Notes under the pieces: generated by a model
Seen by the model: only the letters and a program-made list of their open reading frames with translations
What the model was told of the DNA's origin: nothing
The model's database searches: none
NCBI RefSeq assembly: GCF_000472965.1
Contig: NZ_AXAU01000013.1
Span: forward strand, 124,001-188,000
From: Bradyrhizobium murdochi
GTDB taxonomy: Bacteria; Pseudomonadota; Alphaproteobacteria; Rhizobiales; Xanthobacteraceae
DNA: 64,000 bases
Reading direction: 5' to 3'
Translations under genes and position numbers: made by a program
Shown: positions 1 through 8,945 of the stretch, in pieces
How the letters are laid out: each line of letters begins with the position of its first letter
Position numbering within the stretch: position 1 is the stretch's first letter

Positions 1-350
1 GCGCGCCACTTAGCGTGTATTTGCAGTACCTTGTCAGGGCGCCCAAACTGCCGCGAATGCGGCCGCTGCTCCGTTTGTTGGCAAAACCAGCCGCTCGAAC
101 GTGCAGTGTGGTGTTTTATTATGCTGTGCGAAGTATTAACGGAGAAGGCTCTCCTGAAACCCGCCAGGCGGCGCCGTGCTATTTCCACAGGCATATTGCC
201 ATCGAGTCACGGTGAAGTATTCGCGTTGTGCACAATGGATAGCCCTTACGGGTGATTTTTTGGGCATCCATACGCACGCGAAGGTGCAGCCAGTTCACGA
301 TTTATAGGCTGAAGCGCTGTGTTGCGCCCGAAGAATTACGGGTTCGGCGT
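1..350. other. Region upstream of the nir operon, no convincing gene
   Basis: No gene is recognised here. One plus-strand frame is open from the window edge to a stop at 253-255, so the tail of a gene beginning outside the window cannot be excluded, but the translation is rich in Cys and Arg and resembles no family I know. A short hairpin (GCCC-TTAC-GGGT) followed by six T at about 242-261 could be a weak terminator. A perfect palindrome TTGTGCACAA sits at 226-235, and GCAC/GTGC half-sites at 274-277 and 284-287 resemble NtrC half-sites but with a 6-bp rather than the usual 7-bp gap. Confidence 0.4.
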
Positions 351-366
351 TGGCACGTCTCTTGAA
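351..366 (+). promoter_or_regulatory. Sigma-54-like promoter for nirBD-nasA
   Basis: The sequence TGGCACGTCTCTTGAA matches the -24/-12 consensus (TGGCACG, four bases, TTGCW) everywhere except the final C of the -12 element, which is A. It lies 142 bases upstream of nirB, leaving room for a leader RNA. Nitrogen-assimilation operons are classically transcribed by sigma-54 with NtrC, which fits the gene content. The -12 mismatch lowers confidence. Confidence 0.5.
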
Positions 367-380
367 TACATGAGATATCG

Positions 381-417
381 ATCGTCATAGTCGACGATAC
401 TCTGCCCGCCGATGGGC
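381..417 (+). promoter_or_regulatory. Tandem leader hairpins, candidate ANTAR/NasT target
   Basis: Two consecutive hairpins with six-base loops sit in the presumed nirB leader. Hairpin 1 pairs ATCGTC (381-386) with GACGAT (393-398) around the loop ATAGTC, which has A at position 1 and G at position 4, as known for ANTAR-protein targets. Hairpin 2 pairs GCCC (404-407) with GGGC (414-417) around GCCGAT, which keeps G at position 4 but has G at position 1. The five-base linker also suits the two-hairpin ANTAR architecture. NasT is the ANTAR antiterminator of nitrate assimilation operons in proteobacteria, so the context agrees. No nasST genes are in the window. Confidence 0.45.
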
Positions 418-507
418 GCTCCTCAATCATCAACAATTCTCGCCGATCGACGATGCAGAGTTGCGTCGCCGAGCGGGGCCATCGGAACCTGAATTAGAAG
501 GCAGAGC

Positions 508-2967
508 ATGCTCGACAAAGTAAACAAGCCGAAGTTGGTGGTGATCGGCAACGGCATGGCCGGCATCCGCACGGTAGAATTGCTGCTGGACCGTGCGCCC
601 GATCTCTATGACATCACCGTGTTCGGCTCCGAGCCATACGGCAACTACAACCGAATTCTGCTGTCGCCCGTGCTTGCCGGCGAGAAGACCGTCGACGACA
701 TCATGCTCAACACGGAGCAGTGGTACGAGGACAACGGGATCACGCTGCGCAAGGGTGAAATGATCGAGATGATCGATCGGCGGACCTGTGAAGTCGTGAC
801 GAGAGAGGGCGCGCGGGTACCCTACGATCGCCTGCTGATCGCCACCGGCTCGAACCCGATCATGTTGCCGCTTCCGGGCAAGGATCTCCGGGGCGTCATT
901 GGCTTTCGCGATATCCAGGACGTCGAGCATATGGTCCAGGCCTCGACGAACTTCAAGAACGCCGTCGTGATCGGCGGCGGTCTGCTCGGCCTCGAGGCCG
1001 CCAACGGCCTGATGAAGCGCGGCATGAACGTCACCGTCGTGCATCTGCTCGACACGCTGATGGAGCGCCAGCTCGATCAGGTCGCGGGCGGATTGCTGCG
1101 CAAGTCGCTGGAAGAGCGCGGCATGGTGTTCAAGATGCCGGCGCAAACGGAGGCTATTCTCGGCGAGGATCGCGTGACCGGTGTGCGCTTCGCCGACGGC
1201 GAGGAGATCCCTGCGGATCTGGTCGTGATGGCGGTCGGCATCCGCCCGAATGTCGAGCTGGCGCGCAAGGCAGGCCTCTATTGCGAGCGCGGCATCGTGG
1301 TCTCCGACACCATGCAGACCTACGATGGGCGAATCTACGCCGTCGGCGAATGCGTGCAGCACCGGCGCCAGACCTACGGGCTCGTGGCCCCCCTGTTTGA
1401 TCAGGCCAAGGTCTGCGCCAACCACCTCGCCATGAAGGGATTCGCCACCTATGACGGGTCGGTGGTTTCGACCAAACTGAAGGTGACCGGGATCGACCTG
1501 TTCTCCGCCGGCGACTTCGCGCCGGGTGCGGACAAGGAAGAGATCGTCATGCAGGACGCCTCCCGCGGCGTCTACAAGCGCATCATCCTGCGCGATAAGA
1601 AGATCGTCGGCGCCGTGCTCTATGGCGATACCATCGACGGCCCGTGGTACTTCCAGCATCTGCGCGACGGCACCGACGTTTCGCAGATGCGCGAGCGGCT
1701 GGTGTTCGGCGCTGCCAATCTCGGCGACGGCGGCCATAGCGGCAAGAACTCGGTCGCCGCCATGAGCGATGATACGGAAATCTGCGGATGCAACGGCGTC
1801 TGCAAGGGGACGATCGTCAAGGCAATCAGCGAAAAGAAGCTCTTCACGATCGACGACGTACGTGCCCACACCAAGGCGTCGTCGTCGTGCGGCTCCTGTA
1901 CCGGCCTGGTCGAGCAGGTTCTCGCTTTCACGCTCGGCGGCGACTATTCGGCGGCGCCGAAGGTCAAGCCGATGTGCGCGTGCACCGATCACAGCCACGA
2001 TGACGCGCGCCGAGTCATCGTCGAGAATGGACTGAAGACCATCCCCGATGTCATGAAGTTCATGGACTGGAAGACGCCGAACGGGTGCCACTCCTGCCGG
2101 CCGGCCCTGAACTATTATCTGCTCGCCACCTGGCCCGGCGAGTATCGCGACGATCAGCAGTCGCGCTATATCAATGAGCGCGTTCACGCCAATATCCAGA
2201 AGGACGGAACGTATTCGGTCGTACCGCGGATGTGGGGCGGCGTCACGACGCCGGATGAATTGCGCGCCATCGCCGACGTCGCGGACAAGTTCAAGATTCC
2301 GACTGTCAAGGTGACCGGCGGACAGCGCATCGATCTTCTCGGCGTAAAGAAGGAGGACCTGCCCGCGGTCTGGGCCGATCTCAATAATGCAGGCATGGTG
2401 TCGGGCCATGCCTATGCCAAGGGATTGCGCACGGTGAAGACCTGTGTCGGATCGGAATGGTGCCGTTTCGGCACGCAAGATTCGACCGGCCTCGGCATCA
2501 AGCTCGAAAAGTTCATGTGGGGCTCGTGGACGCCGGCCAAGGTGAAGCTTGCGGTCTCCGGTTGTCCGCGCAACTGCGCGGAAGCGACCTGCAAGGACGT
2601 CGGCGTCGTCTGCGTCGATTCCGGATTCGAGATCCATTTCGCCGGCGCTGCCGGTCTTCACATCAAGGGAACCGAATTCCTGGCCAAGGCAGCGACGGAG
2701 GAGGAGACGCTCGAAATCATCGCTGCGCTGACGCAGCTCTATCGCGAACAGGGCTGGTATCTGGAGCGCATGTACAAGTGGTGCGATCGGGTCGGCCTCG
2801 ATGCGATTCGCAAGCAGGTGGTCGACGATGTGGCCAACCGCAAGGCGCTGTTCAGCCGCTTCGCCTATTCGCAGCAATTCTCGCAGAGCGATCCGTGGGC
2901 GGCGCGCGCCCAGCGCGGCGTCGACCGTAACGAATTCACCCCGCTGGCGGAGCTCGAACTCGCATGA
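508..2967 (+). CDS. nirB: Assimilatory nitrite reductase (NAD(P)H) large subunit
   Basis: This 819-residue cytoplasmic enzyme reduces nitrite to ammonium with NAD(P)H. The N-terminus has an FAD-binding dinucleotide fold (IGNGMAGI near residue 13) and a second NAD(P)-binding glycine motif near residue 152. A BFD-type [2Fe-2S] domain begins with CGCNGVC near 426 and continues to SCGSC, and a second Cys-rich BFD-like segment lies near 490-535. The siroheme/[4Fe-4S] ligands appear as TCVGSEWC (about 644) and SGCPRNC (about 684). Length matches typical NirB. The ATG follows AGAAGG. nirD overlaps its stop by four bases, and both precede nasA, forming a complete nitrate-to-ammonium operon. Confidence 0.96.
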   Translation: MLDKVNKPKLVVIGNGMAGIRTVELLLDRAPDLYDITVFGSEPYGNYNRILLSPVLAGEKTVDDIMLNTEQWYEDNGITLRKGEMIEMIDRRTCEVVTREGARVPYDRLLIATGSNPIMLPLPGKDLRGVIGFRDIQDVEHMVQASTNFKNAVVIGGGLLGLEAANGLMKRGMNVTVVHLLDTLMERQLDQVAGGLLRKSLEERGMVFKMPAQTEAILGEDRVTGVRFADGEEIPADLVVMAVGIRPNVELARKAGLYCERGIVVSDTMQTYDGRIYAVGECVQHRRQTYGLVAPLFDQAKVCANHLAMKGFATYDGSVVSTKLKVTGIDLFSAGDFAPGADKEEIVMQDASRGVYKRIILRDKKIVGAVLYGDTIDGPWYFQHLRDGTDVSQMRERLVFGAANLGDGGHSGKNSVAAMSDDTEICGCNGVCKGTIVKAISEKKLFTIDDVRAHTKASSSCGSCTGLVEQVLAFTLGGDYSAAPKVKPMCACTDHSHDDARRVIVENGLKTIPDVMKFMDWKTPNGCHSCRPALNYYLLATWPGEYRDDQQSRYINERVHANIQKDGTYSVVPRMWGGVTTPDELRAIADVADKFKIPTVKVTGGQRIDLLGVKKEDLPAVWADLNNAGMVSGHAYAKGLRTVKTCVGSEWCRFGTQDSTGLGIKLEKFMWGSWTPAKVKLAVSGCPRNCAEATCKDVGVVCVDSGFEIHFAGAAGLHIKGTEFLAKAATEEETLEIIAALTQLYREQGWYLERMYKWCDRVGLDAIRKQVVDDVANRKALFSRFAYSQQFSQSDPWAARAQRGVDRNEFTPLAELELA

Positions 2968-3299
2968 CCAAATGGATCGAAATCGGGGCGTTGAACGACA
3001 TTCCCGTTCTCGGCTCGCGCGTGGTGAGGACGGCCTCCGGAGACATTGCGGTATTCCGGACCAGCGAGGACGAGGTGTTCGCGCTCGACGATCGCTGTCC
3101 GCACAAGGGCGGACCGTTGTCGCAAGGCATCGTCCACAACAAGCGCGTCACCTGTCCGCTGCACAATTTCGTCATCGAGCTCAGGAGCGGCATGGCGGTC
3201 GCGCCCGACGAGGGATGCACGCGCGCGCATCCGACCAAGGTGGAGAACGGCATGGTCTGGCTTAGCGTCCAAACGGCAGCGGTTGTGCCCGCCGAGTGA
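2964..3299 (+). CDS. nirD: Nitrite reductase (NAD(P)H) small subunit, Rieske-like
   Basis: This 111-residue protein is the small partner of NirB in siroheme nitrite reductase. It carries an apparently intact Rieske [2Fe-2S] motif: CPH followed by a glycine-rich stretch, then CPLH near residue 70. Some NirD proteins have lost these ligands, so their presence is worth noting. The start ATG overlaps the nirB stop (ATGA), indicating translational coupling. nasA follows 11 bases after the stop. Confidence 0.93.
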   Translation: MTKWIEIGALNDIPVLGSRVVRTASGDIAVFRTSEDEVFALDDRCPHKGGPLSQGIVHNKRVTCPLHNFVIELRSGMAVAPDEGCTRAHPTKVENGMVWLSVQTAAVVPAE

Positions 3300-3310
3300 G
3301 GTGATCGTCC

Positions 3311-5968
3311 GTGGCAGTGAAGACAACCTGTCCGTATTGCGGGGTCGGCTGCGGCGTTGTCGCTGACAGAGGTCCCGCCGGCGCCGTGACCGTCCGGGGC
3401 GATCCGCTTCATCCCGCCAATTTCGGGCGGCTGTGCGCGAAAGGCTCGGCGCTCGCCGAGACCATCGGCCTCGAGGGGCGGCTGCTCGCCCCTGTGGTCA
3501 ACGGGCAGGAAGCGAACTGGGATACGGCGCTCGACCATGTCGCGGAGGGATTTGGCAGAATCATCCGCGAGCATGGACCGGATTCGATCGCGTTCTACGT
3601 CTCCGGCCAGATTCTTACCGAGGACTATTACGTCATCAACAAGCTCGCCAAGGGCTTCATCGGCACTGCGAACATCGACACCAACTCGCGGCTGTGCATG
3701 GCCTCGAGCGTGGCGGGCCACAAGCGTGCGTTCGGCAGCGACACCGTTCCGGGTTGCTATGAGGACCTCGAAACCGCCGATCTCCTGGTCCTCGTAGGCT
3801 CCAATGCCGCCTGGTGCCATCCGATCCTCTACCAGCGCATGGTGGCGGCCAAGGCTAGCAACCCCGCGTGCCGCATCGTCGTGATCGACCCGCGGCGGAC
3901 CGCGACATGCGACGGCGCCGATCTGCACCTGCCGCTTCGCTCGGGCAGCGACTCCGTGCTGTTCAACGGGTTGCTCGCGCATCTTACATCGCGCAATGCC
4001 ATCGATCGCGCATTCGTGGATGGCTTCACCACCGGCGCCGAAGCAGCCCTGCGGCAGGTAGCCGGCCAGACGGTCGCGCAGACGGCCGACATCTGTGGCC
4101 TGGGCGAGGGCGCCGTGGCGTTGTTCTTCGACTGGTTTGCCAAAACCGAGCGGGTCGTCACGCTCTATTCGCAAGGTATCAACCAGTCGAGCAGCGGCGT
4201 CGACAAGGTCAATTCGATCATCAACTGTCATTTGTTGACCGGCCGCATCGGGCGGCCCGGTATGGGGCCGTTCTCGCTGACCGGACAACCCAACGCCATG
4301 GGCGGCCGGGAAGTCGGCGGGCTGGCCAACCAGCTCGCCGCCCATATGGAGGTCGAGAACCCGCAGCATCGCGACATCGTTCAACGCTTCTGGCAATCGC
4401 CTGTGATCGCGGACAAGCAGGGCCTCAAGGCCATCGACATGTTCGACGCGATTGCCGATCAGCGCATCAAGGCGGTCTGGATCATGTCCACCAATCCGCT
4501 GGTCAGCCTGCCGGAGGCCGATCGTGTACGCCACGCGCTCGAGGCATGCGAGCTTGTCGTCGTGTCCGATTGCATGCGGCATACCGACACCACGCGTCAC
4601 GCTCACGTGTTGCTGCCGGCGCTTACCTGGGGCGAAAAGGACGGCACCGTCACCAATTCCGAACGCCGCATTTCCCGGCAGCGATCGTTCCTGCCGGCGC
4701 CCGGCGCCGCAAGGGCCGATTGGCGGACCGTCTGCGACGTCGCCCGGCGCATGGGCTTTTCGGGGTTCGACTATCCGAGCGCTGCGGCGATCTTCCGCGA
4801 GCACGCCGGGCTTTCGAGTTTTGAGAATAACGGGACGCGCGATTTCGATCTGTCCGCCCTAAACACGCTCGACGACCGCGCTTACGATGCGCTTACTCCG
4901 ATCCAATGGCCTGTGACGCGCGAATATCCGACCGGCACGCCACGGATGTTCGAAACGCGCGAATTCTTCACTGCCGACCGCAAAGCCCGGTTCGTGCCGG
5001 TGACGCCGCGCGCTGCCGTCAACGCGACCAGCCGCGACCATCCGCTGGTGCTCAATACCGGGCGGGTCCGCGATCAATGGCACACCATGACGCGGACCGG
5101 GAAATCGGCGCGGCTGCTGGCGCATGTTTTCGAGCCGCATGCCGAATTCCATCCCGATGACGCGCGCATGGCCGGCGTCGAGAATGGCGGGCTTGCGCGG
5201 CTGACCAGCCCGTGGGGCGAGATGGTGGCGCGCGTCGTCGTCACCGCCGAGCAGCGGCGCGGCTGCGTGTTCGTACCGATGCACTGGAACGGTGAGTATG
5301 CCGGCGAGGGCCGGGTCAACGCGCTGGTCAATCCGGCGACCGATCCGATCTCCGGACAGCCAGAGTCCAAGCATACGCCGGTCAAGGCAGCCGCTTACTT
5401 GCCGAAATGGCATGCCTTCATCCTCAGCCGTCGGGAGATCGAGCGTCCCGCCGCGGGTTACTGGGTCGGCGGGCTTTCAGGGACGTGCTGGCGGATGGAG
5501 CTCGCCGGCGACGAGCGGCCGCAGAGCTGGCGCGATTGGGCGCGGGCGCAACTCCGCGTCGGGCACGACATCGAATGGATCGCCTATCGCGATCCGAAGG
5601 TTGGCCGCTTCCGCTACGCCGCTGTTCGCGACGGCCGGCTGGAAGGCTGCGTGTTCATTGCGCCCGATCACAGGCTGGTTTCGCGGTCGTGGCTCTCCGG
5701 CCTGTTCGCGGAACAGGAATTGTCACCGAGTGCGCGGATGTCGCTGCTGACGGGGCAGCCGCTCGATGCCGCTCAGGACGTCGGGCCCATCGTCTGCTCG
5801 TGCTTCGGTGTCGGGCAGCACCAAATCTCGGCCGAAATCCAAAAGGGAGCGGCTAGCGTCGATGACGTCGGCCGGCGCCTGAAGGCCGGCACAAATTGCG
5901 GCGCCTGCAAGCCGGAGATCGGGAAGCTTTTGCGCGGCGCGGCCGTGCGCGACCCGCATCCGGCATGA
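3311..5968 (+). CDS. nasA: Assimilatory nitrate reductase catalytic subunit
   Basis: This 885-residue molybdopterin oxidoreductase reduces nitrate to nitrite in the cytoplasm. The N-terminus has a [4Fe-4S] motif with Cys at 8, 11, 15 and about 43, followed by the bis-MGD catalytic domains (for example CMASSVAGHKRAFG near 130) and a dinucleotide-binding C-terminal domain. The last 60 residues form a BFD-like [2Fe-2S] domain (CSCFGVG ... NCGAC), typical of the longer NasA/NasC type and a likely electron entry point. GTG is the only start consistent with the intact Cys motif. It is the last gene of nirB-nirD-nasA. Whether it should be called nasA or nasC depends on the species convention. Confidence 0.93.
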   Translation: MAVKTTCPYCGVGCGVVADRGPAGAVTVRGDPLHPANFGRLCAKGSALAETIGLEGRLLAPVVNGQEANWDTALDHVAEGFGRIIREHGPDSIAFYVSGQILTEDYYVINKLAKGFIGTANIDTNSRLCMASSVAGHKRAFGSDTVPGCYEDLETADLLVLVGSNAAWCHPILYQRMVAAKASNPACRIVVIDPRRTATCDGADLHLPLRSGSDSVLFNGLLAHLTSRNAIDRAFVDGFTTGAEAALRQVAGQTVAQTADICGLGEGAVALFFDWFAKTERVVTLYSQGINQSSSGVDKVNSIINCHLLTGRIGRPGMGPFSLTGQPNAMGGREVGGLANQLAAHMEVENPQHRDIVQRFWQSPVIADKQGLKAIDMFDAIADQRIKAVWIMSTNPLVSLPEADRVRHALEACELVVVSDCMRHTDTTRHAHVLLPALTWGEKDGTVTNSERRISRQRSFLPAPGAARADWRTVCDVARRMGFSGFDYPSAAAIFREHAGLSSFENNGTRDFDLSALNTLDDRAYDALTPIQWPVTREYPTGTPRMFETREFFTADRKARFVPVTPRAAVNATSRDHPLVLNTGRVRDQWHTMTRTGKSARLLAHVFEPHAEFHPDDARMAGVENGGLARLTSPWGEMVARVVVTAEQRRGCVFVPMHWNGEYAGEGRVNALVNPATDPISGQPESKHTPVKAAAYLPKWHAFILSRREIERPAAGYWVGGLSGTCWRMELAGDERPQSWRDWARAQLRVGHDIEWIAYRDPKVGRFRYAAVRDGRLEGCVFIAPDHRLVSRSWLSGLFAEQELSPSARMSLLTGQPLDAAQDVGPIVCSCFGVGQHQISAEIQKGAASVDDVGRRLKAGTNCGACKPEIGKLLRGAAVRDPHPA

Positions 5969-5986
5969 AACCGGCCGCACCCGCCG

Positions 5987-6958
5987 CTAATTCTTGATCG
6001 CGTAGAGCGGTGTTCGGACCGTTAGCTGATAGGATGGCTTCGGCGTCCAGGCGATCTGCGCGGTGATGCCGAACAGCCGATTATCGTCGTCATCCATGCG
6101 GTCGAGGTCGAACCGCACGATCGGCTGCGTGAACGCGGGAAACGGCGTCAGGTTCAGAAGCTGCGCCCCGCCGAAGGATTGCACGCCGAAGCGGCCCGTT
6201 AGCTTCCAGTTGTTGTCCCACTGATAATAACCGCCGACATAGCCCATGACATCGGGGCTGACGCGAGCGAGCGGGGTATCGACGAAGACTCTGGCGTATT
6301 GCGCGCCAGCGAGCAGCCCGCGCGTCTCATCCGCGTTCAGTGCGTAGTCCGCCTCGAGGATGGTGTTGTAGGCCGTCGTGGCCAGCGGCGCGTCGGAAAT
6401 CGATCGCGTCGCGTTGGCTTGGATGGTGATGGTCGGAAACGTTCCGCCGTTCTGCTGATAGATGTCGGCCTGAAATCCGACGGTGAAGGCGTAGATCGAG
6501 AACGTCGTCCAGGGATCGGTACCCGCCTGCGAGGTGGCACCGCTGACGCCGCCATAGACCGAGAGCCGATCGTTGACATCGACGGTCAAGGGCAGGTCGA
6601 TCGAGAGGCTTTGGCTGGACGGCGAGGTAAGGGTTCGGAGCGAGGAAAGGTTCGCCAGCCTCGATAACAACGGAGGCGCGCTGAATCCGATCGAGAGCGA
6701 GCCGGCGGGCAGCGTCGAGTAGATGGTTCTCATGTCGAGGTAGAAGTTCGGCAGGGCGGGCTTGGTTGTTGCCGCATCTTCTTCATCGTCGTCTTTGTCT
6801 TTTCCGAGGGCCAGACCTGAAAGGCAGAACGACACCAGCACGCCGAGAGCCACGCTTCTGACAGATCGCGCTGGCGCGAACCTCAGCCGCCGAGGTGCAG
6901 TGGACTTGGTAATATTCGTGCTCAATCGACGCCGCCTTTGACCGGCCCACATGACCAT
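5987..6958 (-). CDS. Hypothetical outer-membrane-like protein
   Basis: This 323-residue protein belongs to no family I can name. It has an Arg-rich N-terminus, a hydrophobic signal segment ending at about residue 52 (SFCLSGLALG), and an acidic KDKDDDEEDAA stretch at the start of the mature protein. The rest shows alternating hydrophobic and polar residues with many aromatic and Gly/Thr residues and ends in alternating strand-like sequence, suggesting a beta-barrel. A TTG codon about 12 residues downstream, preceded by AAAGGCGG, is an alternative start. The gene is convergent with nasA (18-base gap) and may be unrelated to it. Confidence 0.7.
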   Translation of the reverse strand: MVMWAGQRRRRLSTNITKSTAPRRLRFAPARSVRSVALGVLVSFCLSGLALGKDKDDDEEDAATTKPALPNFYLDMRTIYSTLPAGSLSIGFSAPPLLSRLANLSSLRTLTSPSSQSLSIDLPLTVDVNDRLSVYGGVSGATSQAGTDPWTTFSIYAFTVGFQADIYQQNGGTFPTITIQANATRSISDAPLATTAYNTILEADYALNADETRGLLAGAQYARVFVDTPLARVSPDVMGYVGGYYQWDNNWKLTGRFGVQSFGGAQLLNLTPFPAFTQPIVRFDLDRMDDDDNRLFGITAQIAWTPKPSYQLTVRTPLYAIKN

Positions 6959-7108
6959 TTGGTCGCGGCGAATACAAGCAGCGGTCGTCGCGCGGGCCCT
7001 CGATCTTGCGGCAGGTGTGGCGCGTTTGCTCCGCGTGACAAACCGAGCTGGCGCCCGGGGCAGGGCAAGGACGTCATGCGTCGGTGACGAGTTCGCCGGA
7101 TATTTCCG

Positions 7109-8296
7109 TCATTTCGAAGAAATTCCGCTGGACTTCCCGATGATGGAGAACATCACGGCCGCTATGATGCCAGACAGCAGAGATGCCAAGAGAACGCCGA
7201 GCCGGACCTGCGCGAGGACGGTTTCGTCGTCGAACGCCAGCGTTCCGATGAAGAGGCTCATGGTGAAACCGATGCCGGTCAGGATGGCCGTGGCATAGAA
7301 TTTCGCCGTCGTGGCCCCACCCGGCATCGCAGCGAGGCCCAGCCTGACGGCGAGCAGCGAAGCGCCGAAGACGCCGAGCTGCTTGCCGATGAACAGCCCC
7401 GCGATGATCCCAAGTGGTATCGGCCCTGTCAGCTTTTCCAGGGTCAGCCCATGAAACGATACGCCTGCATTGGCGAAGGCAAAGAGCGGCACGATGGCGA
7501 AACTCACCCAGGGCTTGAGTGCATGTTCGGTGTCCTCGAGCAGGCTGTGGCCATTATGCCGGGTCAGCGGCATCGCGAAGCCGACAGCGACACCGGCAAG
7601 TGTCGCATGCACGCCGGATTTGAGTACGCAGACCCAGGTGAAAAGGCCGGCGATCAGATAGAAAGCGGGCCTTCGCACGTCGAGCAGGTTGAGGACCACG
7701 AGCGCAGCGATGCCGAGTGCGCCGAGCCCCAGCGCCAGAACCGAAAGGTCGGCAGCATAGAACATCGCGATGACGATGATAGCCATGAGGTCGTCGATGA
7801 TCGCAAGCGCCAACAGAAAAGTCTTTAGCGAGGCTGGTACCTTGCGTCCCAGCATGGCGCAGACGCCGAGCGCAAAGGCAATGTCGGTGGCTGCAGGTAT
7901 GGCCCAGCCGCGCAACGCCTCGGCATCGCTCCAGTTGATCGCGGCAAAAATGGCGGCCGGCGTGACAAAGCCGCCGAACGCGGCGATCACGGGCAATGCC
8001 GCTTTCTTCGGGCTCGCCAGCGCACCCTCGATCGCCTCGCGTTTGATCTCGAGGCCGACCAGCAGAAAGAATACCGCCATCAAGCCGTCGTTGATCCAGT
8101 GTTCGAGCGTCTTGCTCAGTCCGATCGATCCGATCCGCACCTCGCCGGTCGTATGCAACAGCGCCTGATAGTGCGGCCCGAGCGGCGAGTTAGCGACGAT
8201 GAGCGCTGCGGCTGCGGCGATGCCAAGCGCGATACCGCCATAAAGGTCGGTATTGTCGGCAATGTGAGGTGTGGCCGTCGGAGTCTTGGCCGTCAT
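7109..8296 (-). CDS. nhaA: Na+/H+ antiporter NhaA
   Basis: This 395-residue inner-membrane protein exchanges Na+ for H+ in pH and sodium homeostasis. It has the NhaA-type succession of transmembrane helices, including the conserved LLVGLEIKRE segment near residue 80 and the segment with ALGVCAMLGRKVP and ALAIIDDLMAII near 140-170, where the two adjacent Asp residues correspond to the ion-binding pair. Length matches the family. The start overlaps the stop of the upstream TetR gene by four bases, so the two are likely co-transcribed and the regulator may control antiporter expression. Confidence 0.95.
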   Translation of the reverse strand: MTAKTPTATPHIADNTDLYGGIALGIAAAAALIVANSPLGPHYQALLHTTGEVRIGSIGLSKTLEHWINDGLMAVFFLLVGLEIKREAIEGALASPKKAALPVIAAFGGFVTPAAIFAAINWSDAEALRGWAIPAATDIAFALGVCAMLGRKVPASLKTFLLALAIIDDLMAIIVIAMFYAADLSVLALGLGALGIAALVVLNLLDVRRPAFYLIAGLFTWVCVLKSGVHATLAGVAVGFAMPLTRHNGHSLLEDTEHALKPWVSFAIVPLFAFANAGVSFHGLTLEKLTGPIPLGIIAGLFIGKQLGVFGASLLAVRLGLAAMPGGATTAKFYATAILTGIGFTMSLFIGTLAFDDETVLAQVRLGVLLASLLSGIIAAVMFSIIGKSSGISSK

Positions 8297-8931
8297 GAGC
8301 CAGCCTTGCTGGCCTTCTCGATGGCAACGGACAGCGCGAGCTTGGTTTCCTGCACGATGTCCTCGACCAGTTCTTCCCGGCTGACATGGGCAGCCTGGCC
8401 GGTGAGCAATCCCTGTTCGGCGAGCATGACCACGCCGTGTAGCGAGGCCCAGATCTTGAGAGCGCTCCGCTCGCGCAACAGTTCTACAGCGGGCGCCTCC
8501 AACGCCTCTACCAGGAGCTCGAAGGTCTCCATTGCTGCACTATGCAGCTCGCTGCCTTTCGGCGCGCATGCCATGGTTCGAGACGCGAACATCAGGCGAT
8601 AGATGCCGTTGCGGCGCAGGCCGAAATCAAGCGTGAGCTGCGCGAAGCGCGACAGCTTCGACTGCTTCGACGGCTTTTCAAGCGCCGTACGCATCATGGC
8701 GCTGAACTGACGGAACGCTTCGGCCGTCACAGCCGTCAGCAGCGTCTCGCGATCGGCAAAATGCTTGTAGGGCGCCGGCTGCGAGACGCCGAGTTTCTTG
8801 GCCAGCGCGCTGATGCTGATCGCTTCGGGGCCGCCCAGTTCCACTTCATGCAACGCGGCTTGAACCAGGGCATCACGAAGATCCCCATGGTGGTAGGCTT
8901 TCAGCGCTTTACGTGCGGGTCGAGGCGACAT
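8293..8931 (-). CDS. TetR/AcrR family transcriptional regulator
   Basis: This 212-residue repressor-type protein has an N-terminal helix-turn-helix (ISISALAKKLGVSQPAPYKHFADRETLL across residues 39-66) and a ligand-binding C-terminus of the WHG/TetR_C_33 type (KIWASLHGVVMLAEQGL near 163). It overlaps nhaA by four bases and is divergent from the ferredoxin-P450 genes, with a 153-base shared promoter region. It could regulate itself with nhaA, the P450 cluster, or both. The ligand is unknown. Confidence 0.9.
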   Translation of the reverse strand: MSPRPARKALKAYHHGDLRDALVQAALHEVELGGPEAISISALAKKLGVSQPAPYKHFADRETLLTAVTAEAFRQFSAMMRTALEKPSKQSKLSRFAQLTLDFGLRRNGIYRLMFASRTMACAPKGSELHSAAMETFELLVEALEAPAVELLRERSALKIWASLHGVVMLAEQGLLTGQAAHVSREELVEDIVQETKLALSVAIEKASKAGS

Positions 8932-8945
8932 TCAGTTCCATGATC

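Noticed and set aside
15..255. Two overlapping short frames at the left edge
   Set aside because: Neither shows a motif or a convincing start, so they were left as an unannotated gap.
226..287. Possible NtrC binding sites upstream of nirB
   Set aside because: GCAC/GTGC half-sites are present, but the spacing is 6 instead of 7 and the perfect palindrome TTGTGCACAA does not match the full NtrC consensus, so no site is claimed.
430..4804. Long minus-strand open frames antisense to nirB and nasA (815 and 622 codons)
   Set aside because: They mirror the strong codon bias of the real genes, have no recognisable domain and consist of low-complexity Arg/His/Asp-rich text typical of reverse-strand shadows in high-GC DNA.
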